Shown in pieces: positions 1 to 5,346 of a stretch of 5,346 nucleotides of DNA (position 1 is its first letter; every line of letters starts with the position of its first letter). Under the pieces are notes generated by a model, which worked only from the letters and a program-made list of their open reading frames with translations, was not told the DNA's origin and made no database searches. This stretch comes from Thiotrichales bacterium. Its GTDB lineage: Bacteria; Pseudomonadota; Gammaproteobacteria; Francisellales; CACEW01. The stretch lies in contig JAHFRR010000099.1 of NCBI GenBank assembly GCA_023266165.1, positions 1 through 5,346 on the forward strand. The letters run 5' to 3'. The position numbers and the translations under genes are program-made.

Positions 1-923
1 TTATTGGACTCCCGCATCTCAGCCATGCGAACTAAATATCGGTCATAGCAATCTCCATGAGTCCCTACAGGAATCTCAAAGTCTAATTGATCATAGACTT
101 CATAGGGCTGCTTTCGACGTAGATCCCACTCAACACCTGAGGCGCGCGCCATAGGGCCCGTAAAACCCAGTGCCAGCGCTCTTTCTTTCGTCACAACTCC
201 AATGCCCACCGTGCGTTGCTTCCAAATTCTATTGTGTGTCAACAGGGTTTCGTATTCGGTCACACAACTGGGGAATCGCTCTGTAAAATCCGCAATAAAA
301 TCCAGTAAAGACCCTTGGCGGTTTTTATTTAAATTTTTGCAATCTTGAGCAGATCGAAAATGGCTGGGTTCGTACTGGGGCATGGCATTGGGCAGGTCGC
401 GATAGACCCCGCCTGGCCTAAAATAGGTAGCATGCATGCGAGAACCTGAGACTGCCTCGTAGCAATCCATCAGATCTTCTCGCTCCCGGAAGGCATACAG
501 AAAGACAGACATTGCCCCTAAGTCTAGGGCATTGGCACCCACCCACATCAAGTGATTGAGAATTCGGGTGATCTCTGAAAACAGCACGCGAATATACTGA
601 GCTCGAATCGGCACCTCTACACCTGCCAGCTTTTCAATCGCCATGACGTACGCGTGCTCATTACACATCATAGAGACATAGTCCAGCCGATCCATATACC
701 CAATGCTTTGGTTATAGGGCTTGGTTTCAGCAAGCTTCTCTGTGCCTCGGTGCAAAAGCCCAATATGCGGGTCGGCGTGCATGACAGTCTCGCCATCTAG
801 CTCCAGAATCAAACGTAGAACACCATGTGCAGCAGGGTGTTGTGGGCCGAAGTTCAGTGTGTAATTGCGAAACTCAGGTGTCCCTTGTGGGGGCAGATGT
901 TCGAATGGGGGGGTCTCTGTCAA
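1..923 (-). CDS. nuoD: NADH-quinone oxidoreductase subunit D (complex I 49-kDa subunit), 3' end cut by the window edge
   Basis: NuoD is a peripheral-arm subunit of respiratory complex I at the cytoplasmic face of the inner membrane; with NuoB it forms the ubiquinone pocket. My codon-by-codon reading of the minus strand is open for 307 residues, with no internal stop. It shows GPQHPAAHG at residues 26-34, [11 protein letters not shown] at 53-63, YMDRLDY at 76-82, then [29 protein letters not shown] and, near the edge, [14 protein letters not shown]. By alignment from memory with Thermus Nqo4, His33 and Tyr82 match the quinone-binding His38 and Tyr87. About 110 C-terminal residues are missing, judged by the usual ~417. 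Between the upstream in-frame TAA and the core there is no ATG or GTG; the first ATG (codon 48) lies after GPQHPAAHG and cannot be the start. TTG at 923-921, preceded by AGAGG, is the best choice. ATT one codon earlier is possible. Identity is very secure; the exact start is moderately secure. Confidence 0.96.
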   Translation of the reverse strand, partial: MTETPPFEHLPPQGTPEFRNYTLNFGPQHPAAHGVLRLILELDGETVMHADPHIGLLHRGTEKLAETKPYNQSIGYMDRLDYVSMMCNEHAYVMAIEKLAGVEVPIRAQYIRVLFSEITRILNHLMWVGANALDLGAMSVFLYAFREREDLMDCYEAVSGSRMHATYFRPGGVYRDLPNAMPQYEPSHFRSAQDCKNLNKNRQGSLLDFIADFTERFPSCVTEYETLLTHNRIWKQRTVGIGVVTKERALALGFTGPMARASGVEWDLRRKQPYEVYDQLDFEIPVGTHGDCYDRYLVRMAEMRESN

Positions 924-931
924 AATCTCGG

Positions 932-936
932 CCTCT
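932..936 (-). promoter_or_regulatory. Shine-Dalgarno supporting the TTG start of nuoD
   Basis: On the minus strand AGAGG is followed by eight bases and then TTG (923-921). This is a normal spacing and is what decides for TTG over the neighbouring ATT codon, for which the gap would be only five bases. The purine match is partial rather than full consensus. Confidence 0.6.
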
Positions 937-954
937 ATTTCAAATATTTCAAAT
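937..954 (-). repeat. tandem 9-bp repeat in the nuoD leader
   Basis: Two perfect back-to-back copies of ATTTGAAAT (minus strand) occupy 954-946 and 945-937, between the predicted transcription start and the nuoD Shine-Dalgarno. They are AT-only apart from one G per copy. They may be a protein binding site, an unstructured ribosome standby region, or a chance duplication; the sequence does not decide. Confidence 0.6.
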
Positions 955-967
955 GTTCTCGCCGCGG

Positions 968-995
968 ATTATAGCGGAATTGTGTTTAAAGGCAA
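968..995 (-). promoter_or_regulatory. sigma70-type promoter for nuoD
   Basis: On the minus strand a -35 element TTGCCT (995-990, 4 of 6 matches to TTGACA) is separated by 16 bp from a perfect -10 TATAAT (973-968). Transcription would begin near 961, giving a leader of roughly 38 nt before the TTG codon. The bases directly after the -10 are CCGCGGC, a GC-rich discriminator; in enterobacteria such discriminators often go with stringent (ppGpp) control, but that is inference here. The TAA within the -10 box is also the in-frame stop that closes the nuoD frame upstream. Confidence 0.7.
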
Positions 996-1061
996 ATGGG
1001 GGTTTTGAGGAACTGATTTGGGCTGATCTGAGCATCCCTATTTCTTAGTTTTTCTGATACC

Positions 1062-1085
1062 ATCTGTGTTACAGATTTTTAACAC
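1062..1085 (+). promoter_or_regulatory. overlapping dyads in the polA upstream region (possible operator or leader hairpin)
   Basis: Two inverted repeats share bases here. The first is ATCTGT-GTT-ACAGAT (1062-1076), with T continuing to 1080, so it looks like a weak terminator-type hairpin. The second is GTGTTA, eight bases, TAACAC (1066-1071 with 1080-1085). They cannot fold together in RNA. The stems are short and AT-rich, so on DNA a repressor or activator operator is at least as likely as an RNA structure. The polA start codon lies 15 bp further on. Confidence 0.4.
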
Positions 1086-1100
1086 GCCAGGCTTTGTGAT

Positions 1101-3830
1101 ATGACCCCTTCCTCTCGAAAAACGTTGACCCTCGTTGATGGCTCGTCTTATCTTTTCAGGGCATTTCATGGATTGCCGGAGCTCAGTAACTCCAAGGGAC
1201 AGCCTACCCACGCTATTTTGGGTGTGCTGAACATGTTGAAAAAGCTGTGTGCTCAACATCCGTGTGAGCATATCGCCGTGGTCTTTGATGCCAAAGGCAA
1301 GAACTTCCGCCATGCGTTGTATCCTGACTACAAGGCCCATAGAGCCGCTATGCCAGAAGGTTTGAAAGTGCAGATCGAACCCCTGCACCAGATCATTCAA
1401 GCACTGGGGTATCCTCTGGTGATGGTCTCAGGGGTTGAAGCGGATGATGTGATTGGAACCCTGGCATATCAAGCGTTAGCGCGAGGTATTGACGTTTTAA
1501 TTTCTTCGGGCGATAAAGACCTGGCCCAGTTGATCCAGCCAGGGGTCAAGATCATTGATACCATGAAAAACGTGATGATGGATGAAGCCTATGTGTTTGA
1601 AAAATTTGGTGTTCATGCCCATCAGATCATTGATTTTCTGGCTTTGACGGGGGACAGCTCTGACAATATTCCAGGTGTCCCCGGTGTTGGGGCCAAAACG
1701 GCGGCAAAATGGCTTGCCCAGTATGGCACTGTGGACGCTCTCAAAGCGCATGCCCATGAGATTTTGGGTAAAGTAGGGGAGAATCTCAGGGGCAATTTCC
1801 CTCTGCTGGATCTTTCCAAGCAGTTGGTAACCCTCAATTGCCAGGTGGATTTCCCCTTGGACTGGAATGCCCTGTGCATGCAACCTCGAGACACGGCTTT
1901 TTTGCACGCGGCGTTTTCAGATCTCGAGCTGCATAGCTGGCTCAAAGAAATAAAATCCAATCTCAGCACGTATGAGAAGAGCGCAATGCCGATCTGTGAG
2001 CCTGAGCAGGTCTCTCAAGATGCGCACTACGTGTGTGTGAACACCCCAGCGCTGTGGAATCTTTGGCGTGAGAAATTATCACAGGCCAAAATCCTCAGCG
2101 TCGATCTTGAAACCAGTAGCTTAGACCCTTTTCAAGCGCGTTTGATTGGAATCTCTTTTGCGATTCAGCCCTTTGAGGCACTCTATATTCCTCTGCAACA
2201 TGACACGATGTTGGAGAATATTCAACAACTGCCCTATGCGCAAACGTTGCAAGACTTAAAAGTCATTTTAGAGAATCCTGATATTGCTAAAGTAGGTCAG
2301 AATCTTAAGTTTGACGCAAAAGTACTGAGCCAGCTGGGGATTGCGCTAAGCCCTCTGATGTTTGATACGATGCTGGCCTCTTATATTCTAGAGAGTGGTC
2401 AAACGCGCCATGATCTGCAAACGCTGGCTCAACGCCATCTGAAGCTGGCGGTAGGATCTTACGAAGACTTGACGGGTAAAGGTGCGAAGCAAATATCGTT
2501 TGATCAAGTTCCTATCGAACAAGCGACTCATTACAGTGCGGAAGATGCGGATCTGACTTTGCGTCTCTATCATTATTTTCAGGCCCACTTAAGCCCTTCC
2601 TCTGGGCTTCTTGCATTATTTCAAGAGGTAGAGATGCCTATGCTCTCTGTCTTGGCACGTATGGAGTTGACGGGTGTTTTGATTGATGCAGAAGTATTAA
2701 AACATCAAAGTCTCGCGTTGGCCCAGAAAATTCAAACTTTGGAAACCACCGTTCATACTTTAGCAGGGCAACCCTTTAATTTGGGCTCTCCCAAGCAACT
2801 GCAGGGGATTTTGTTTGAGGTTTTAAAGCTTCCGATCCTCAAGAAAACCCCAGGCGGGCAGCCTTCTACCAATGAAGAAGTCTTGGAAGAACTGGCGTTT
2901 GACCATGAGCTTCCCCAATTGCTTTTAGAGCATCGACATCTCAGCAAGCTCAAATCGACTTATACAGACAGGCTGCCTTTGGAGATCGAACCCAAAACAG
3001 GGCGCATTCATACGCATTATCATCAAACAGGAACGATTACAGGCCGATTGTCGTCATCCGACCCTAATTTGCAAAATATTCCCATCAAAACCCAGCAAGG
3101 ACGGGCGATTCGATCTGCTTTTATCGCGCCTCCTGGGTATCAAATGGTTTCCGCGGATTACTCTCAAATTGAGTTGAGAATCATGGCACATCTGTCAAAA
3201 GATCCCGCGCTTTTGAAAGCCTTCCGTGAGGGAAAAGATATTCATAAAGCAACCGCCGCAGAGGTTTCGGGGTGCCCTTTAGATCAAGTCACAGGGGAGA
3301 TGCGACGTCAAGCTAAGGCGGTTAATTTTGGCTTGATCTATGGCATGTCAGCCTTTGGGTTGGCGAAGCAGTTAGGCATTTCAAGAACGGATGCTCAGGC
3401 GTATGTGGATCTCTATTTTAAACGTTATCCAGGTGTTTTAAATTATATGACACAGACGCGAGAGGTTGCGGCGCAAAGAGGCTATGTTGAGACCCTGCTG
3501 GGTCGTCGACTGTACCTGCCTGAGATCCAGAGCAAAAACCCAATGATGCGCAAAGGCGCTGAGCGTGCAGCTATCAACGCGCCTATGCAAGGAACGGCTG
3601 CAGACATTATCAAATGTGCCATGATTGTCATCGACCGTGAAATCCAGCAGCAGCAATTGCCTGTCCAGATGATCATGCAAGTCCATGATGAGCTGGTGTT
3701 TGAGGTCAAAACGGAGTATGTCACAGCCTTTATCCCGCAATTAAAAACCTGGATGACACAAGCATTAGCCCTGGAGGTGCCTTTAGAGGTCTCGATAGGT
3801 GTAGGTGCTAATTGGGAAGAGGCGCATTAA
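1101..3830 (+). CDS. polA: DNA polymerase I, full length, three activities
   Basis: Cytoplasmic family A polymerase that removes RNA primers, fills gaps in Okazaki-fragment maturation and serves excision repair. The 909 residues (E. coli 928) carry, in order: a 5' nuclease domain (about 1-285) with Asp13, Asp63, Glu113, Asp115, Asp116, Asp138, Asp140, Asp185 and Asp188, then a helix-hairpin-helix (NIPGVPGVGAKTA); a 3'-5' exonuclease domain (about 310-495) with DLE (Asp335, Glu337), Asp405, Tyr478 and Asp482, matching the E. coli catalytic set; and the polymerase domain with motif A DYSQIELR (Asp686), motif B (Arg735, Lys739, Phe743, Tyr747) and motif C VHDE (Asp863, Glu864). Nothing essential is missing, so proofreading should work. 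The ATG at 1101 puts LVDGSSYLFR at residues 11-20, as in the family. The ribosome site is weak: AGG at 1089-1091, nine bases before ATG. It converges on the ATPase gene with a 44-bp gap. Confidence 0.98.
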   Translation: MTPSSRKTLTLVDGSSYLFRAFHGLPELSNSKGQPTHAILGVLNMLKKLCAQHPCEHIAVVFDAKGKNFRHALYPDYKAHRAAMPEGLKVQIEPLHQIIQALGYPLVMVSGVEADDVIGTLAYQALARGIDVLISSGDKDLAQLIQPGVKIIDTMKNVMMDEAYVFEKFGVHAHQIIDFLALTGDSSDNIPGVPGVGAKTAAKWLAQYGTVDALKAHAHEILGKVGENLRGNFPLLDLSKQLVTLNCQVDFPLDWNALCMQPRDTAFLHAAFSDLELHSWLKEIKSNLSTYEKSAMPICEPEQVSQDAHYVCVNTPALWNLWREKLSQAKILSVDLETSSLDPFQARLIGISFAIQPFEALYIPLQHDTMLENIQQLPYAQTLQDLKVILENPDIAKVGQNLKFDAKVLSQLGIALSPLMFDTMLASYILESGQTRHDLQTLAQRHLKLAVGSYEDLTGKGAKQISFDQVPIEQATHYSAEDADLTLRLYHYFQAHLSPSSGLLALFQEVEMPMLSVLARMELTGVLIDAEVLKHQSLALAQKIQTLETTVHTLAGQPFNLGSPKQLQGILFEVLKLPILKKTPGGQPSTNEEVLEELAFDHELPQLLLEHRHLSKLKSTYTDRLPLEIEPKTGRIHTHYHQTGTITGRLSSSDPNLQNIPIKTQQGRAIRSAFIAPPGYQMVSADYSQIELRIMAHLSKDPALLKAFREGKDIHKATAAEVSGCPLDQVTGEMRRQAKAVNFGLIYGMSAFGLAKQLGISRTDAQAYVDLYFKRYPGVLNYMTQTREVAAQRGYVETLLGRRLYLPEIQSKNPMMRKGAERAAINAPMQGTAADIIKCAMIVIDREIQQQQLPVQMIMQVHDELVFEVKTEYVTAFIPQLKTWMTQALALEVPLEVSIGVGANWEEAH

Positions 3831-3874
3831 TCCAGAAGAGGTCTTCCAGAAACTCAATGGGAACTCATGGGAGC
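3831..3874. other. convergent polA/ATPase spacer with short direct repeats
   Basis: The two genes end tail to tail here. TCCAGAA occurs at 3831-3837 and 3845-3851, GAAGAGG at 3816-3822 and 3835-3841, and three imperfect copies of an 11-base unit follow: AACTCAATGGG, AACTCATGGG and AGCTCAATAGG, spanning about 3851-3882 and running into the end of the ATPase gene. The only hairpin-like element is GAAG-AGGT-CTTC (3835-3846), with four base pairs and no T-run, so I do not call a terminator. Confidence 0.6.
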
Positions 3875-5332
3875 TCAATAGGAACGCTCGAGAAGCTCTT
3901 TAAAATCAATGATATGGCTAAAGTAACCGCTTTCTATGACAGCCTCACTGACACCATTCACGTGAATGAGGACGGGCATGATAGAAAACCCTCTTGGTAA
4001 GTAAAAGTCGGCTATTTTCTTCTTCATTTCATCGAGGATATCTGATTGGATCTCTTGTCGTAAAAATTTGATTTCGCAAGCGTATAAGACATTTGCTTTA
4101 GTCTGGATTAAGTAGTCAATTTGGCACCCTCTCTTCCTCAATTGAGGCCTTTGAAAATAAGGGTTGTTGGTGATAATCTCAGAGGGGTACAGATGTAATT
4201 TCTCCCAAATAAAATCACGATTATTGAGAATCATGTTTTCAAACTGTAAGCCCATGATGCTCTCAAACCCCAGTAAAACAGAGAGAGATTGATGCTCAAA
4301 GTGTTTACCCTCTATTTTATTGAGATTAGGCGCAATGTATTTCAGATAGAATCTGAGATAGTTGTCAGAGAGTCTATAATGGCTTAAAGCAGATGCTTTG
4401 CCTTCTTTGATGTTCCAGGTATGGTCTCGACTGATAAAACCTGATAGTACCAAGTCACTGAGATATTCACTGAATCGCCCGCCTTTGGATTGGTCAAGTT
4501 CGCTAACAATGTCAGAAAATTCTTTACCCCCACTCACCAAGCTATCAACAATTTTCTGATACATGACACTACGACGTGCAAAGATATCCAGGAAGATTTC
4601 CTTAAACTCTCTCAATAAAACGCCATGCTTGACAAAGCAGAGTTCTTTGATGTTTTCGTCAGCAGACCGATCTGACTTTATTTCTTCTAAGTATCGAGGG
4701 ATACCCCCCGTGACAGACAAAATTTTAAATTTTTCATAAGCATTTCCGCGAAATCCAATGCCTTTGAAAAATTGATTACACTCTGGAACGCTCAGCTCAT
4801 TGAGGTCTAATACCAGGGAGAGACGTCCCATAAATCCAGTACTTTTCAAGATGTTTTCTTCAATCCATGCTGAGACACTTCCACAGAGAATCAGCATCAA
4901 TTCAGGATTTTCACTGAACTCTGTATCCCAAGCATGCTTCAATTTACCGAGAAAATCTGGATCTTTTGAGCCCATCCAAGAGATTTCGTCAAATAAGATC
5001 ACCACTCGGCCTTGCTGAGTTTTTTGCTGAGTTTCTTTGGCTAAGAAAGAAAATAGAACACCCCAGTCTGTTGCGTGTAGTTTTGGAAGATGTAAATGGG
5101 TAGCCAATTGCTCTGCAAAGACATTGCGTTGGGATTGTGCCGTGGTTTTGGGTGTGGGGGGTAAGCCTGCAAAGCTTAAAAAGCGATATTTTTTTGCAAA
5201 CTCCTTCACAAGACGGCTCTTTCCAATCCTTCTGCGCCCTCTGATAACCAAGAGGCTTGACACTTTTTTCTGGGTCAGAGAGGCTAAGCTCTCTAACTCA
5301 TTTTTTCTTCCAAAAAATGACAAATCTCGCAT
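3875..5332 (-). CDS. AAA+ ATPase of the archaeal-ATPase/DUF234 type with a PD-(D/E)XK-like C-terminal domain
   Basis: A 485-residue protein whose cellular role is unknown, as for most of its family. An N-terminal FFGRKNELESL box (6-16) leads into a P-loop ATPase: Walker A GRRRIGKS (32-39), Walker B VVILFDE (110-116), an LILCGS strand (147-152) like sensor 1, Arg170 in GFMGR, and TGGIPRYLEEI (208-218), all typical of the ATPase_2 family. Residues about 255-305 look like a winged helix. HYRLSDNYLRFYLKYI (318-333) begins the DUF234-like part. The C-terminus has GLQFE (Glu365), QIDYLIQ (Asp406) and CEIKF (Glu420, Lys422), the pattern of a PD-(D/E)XK nuclease fold. There is no signal peptide or membrane segment, so it should be cytoplasmic. 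The length is near normal and no residue of these motifs is lost. It is more AT-rich than polA. Family assignment is firm from motifs; nuclease activity and substrate are inference. Confidence 0.88.
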   Translation of the reverse strand: MRDLSFFGRKNELESLASLTQKKVSSLLVIRGRRRIGKSRLVKEFAKKYRFLSFAGLPPTPKTTAQSQRNVFAEQLATHLHLPKLHATDWGVLFSFLAKETQQKTQQGRVVILFDEISWMGSKDPDFLGKLKHAWDTEFSENPELMLILCGSVSAWIEENILKSTGFMGRLSLVLDLNELSVPECNQFFKGIGFRGNAYEKFKILSVTGGIPRYLEEIKSDRSADENIKELCFVKHGVLLREFKEIFLDIFARRSVMYQKIVDSLVSGGKEFSDIVSELDQSKGGRFSEYLSDLVLSGFISRDHTWNIKEGKASALSHYRLSDNYLRFYLKYIAPNLNKIEGKHFEHQSLSVLLGFESIMGLQFENMILNNRDFIWEKLHLYPSEIITNNPYFQRPQLRKRGCQIDYLIQTKANVLYACEIKFLRQEIQSDILDEMKKKIADFYLPRGFSIMPVLIHVNGVSEAVIESGYFSHIIDFKELLERSY

Positions 5333-5334
5333 AG

Positions 5335-5343
5335 CTCCCCCTC
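5335..5343 (-). promoter_or_regulatory. strong Shine-Dalgarno of the ATPase gene
   Basis: Minus-strand GAGGGGGAG lies just before ATG (5332-5330); its GAGG is seven bases from the start codon. This supports the chosen start, which also places the FFGRKNELESL box at the very N-terminus as is usual. The promoter must lie beyond the right edge, or the gene is cotranscribed with one there. Confidence 0.7.
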
Positions 5344-5346
5344 AAA

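Larger units (their letters stand above)
924..1100. other. divergent nuoD/polA intergenic region
   Basis: This 177-bp spacer separates two divergent genes. It contains the nuoD promoter, leader repeat and Shine-Dalgarno on the minus strand and a pair of overlapping dyads next to polA. I could not find a convincing -35/-10 pair for polA: TACCAT at 1058-1063 is a 4-of-6 match to a -10 but has no suitable -35. No nuoC coding sequence is present in it. Confidence 0.8.

Noticed and set aside
1005..1046. TTGAGG and TTGGGC as -35 elements for polA
   Set aside because: At 16-18 bp spacing neither is followed by anything resembling a -10 box.
827..1048. 73-codon plus-strand open frame
   Set aside because: It lies antisense to the start of nuoD and across the nuoD promoter, and its translation has no protein-like motif.
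1038..1400. 120-codon minus-strand open frame over the polA start
   Set aside because: It is antisense to the highly conserved 5' nuclease coding region; a shadow of polA codon structure.
1497..1969. Two overlapping minus-strand open frames within polA (1497-1907 and 1622-1969)
   Set aside because: Both are antisense to conserved polA sequence, overlap each other, and show no recognisable domain.
3438..3740. Minus-strand open frames opposite polA motif C
   Set aside because: Two competing frames antisense to the polymerase core with low-complexity composition; shadows.
3835..3846. Possible terminator hairpin GAAG-AGGT-CTTC between polA and the ATPase gene
   Set aside because: Only four base pairs with no following T-run on either strand, so not a credible intrinsic terminator.
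3812..4000. 62-codon plus-strand open frame after polA
   Set aside because: It overlaps the end of polA and is antisense to the C-terminus of the ATPase gene; no ribosome site or family resemblance.
4800..5018. 72-codon plus-strand open frame
   Set aside because: Antisense to the Walker B to Arg170 region of the ATPase; a shadow.

Overview
The window holds three protein genes and two intergenic spacers: the 5' part of nuoD on the minus strand (cut by the left edge), a complete polA on the plus strand, and a complete gene for a DUF234-type AAA+ ATPase with a C-terminal nuclease-like fold on the minus strand. It looks like a bacterial chromosome segment, most likely from a gammaproteobacterium. 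PolA is full length, has all three activities, and ends in a gammaproteobacteria-like C-terminus (NWEEAH). The NuoD sequence resembles the stand-alone 417-residue type of beta/gammaproteobacteria (Coxiella/Legionella-like) more than the fused NuoCD of enterics. I cannot name the genus from sequence reading alone.

Layout. Positions 1-923 (minus) encode the first 307 residues of NuoD, the quinone-site subunit of respiratory complex I. No in-frame ATG precedes its core motif, so a TTG with a Shine-Dalgarno is the likely start. A good sigma70-type promoter on the minus strand (TTGCCT, 16 bp, TATAAT) lies just upstream, so nuoD heads its own transcript, divergent from polA. There is no nuoC immediately upstream, which is unusual for a complex I operon. 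The 177-bp spacer also carries a tandem 9-bp repeat in the nuoD leader and two overlapping dyads just before polA.

Positions 1101-3830 (plus) encode DNA polymerase I (909 aa) with intact 5' nuclease, 3'-5' proofreading and polymerase active sites. It converges, across a 44-bp spacer with short direct repeats and no convincing terminator, on the gene at 3875-5332 (minus). That gene encodes a 485-residue ATPase with Walker A/B motifs, a winged-helix region and a PD-(D/E)XK-like C-terminus. Sampled stretches of it are clearly more AT-rich than polA, which fits an accessory, laterally acquired gene.

The genes do not form one pathway: respiration, DNA replication/repair and an accessory ATPase sit side by side. 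I see no RNA gene, CRISPR array, insertion sequence or phage gene, and no clear multi-gene novel system. The best leads are the nuoD arrangement and the ATPase-nuclease.
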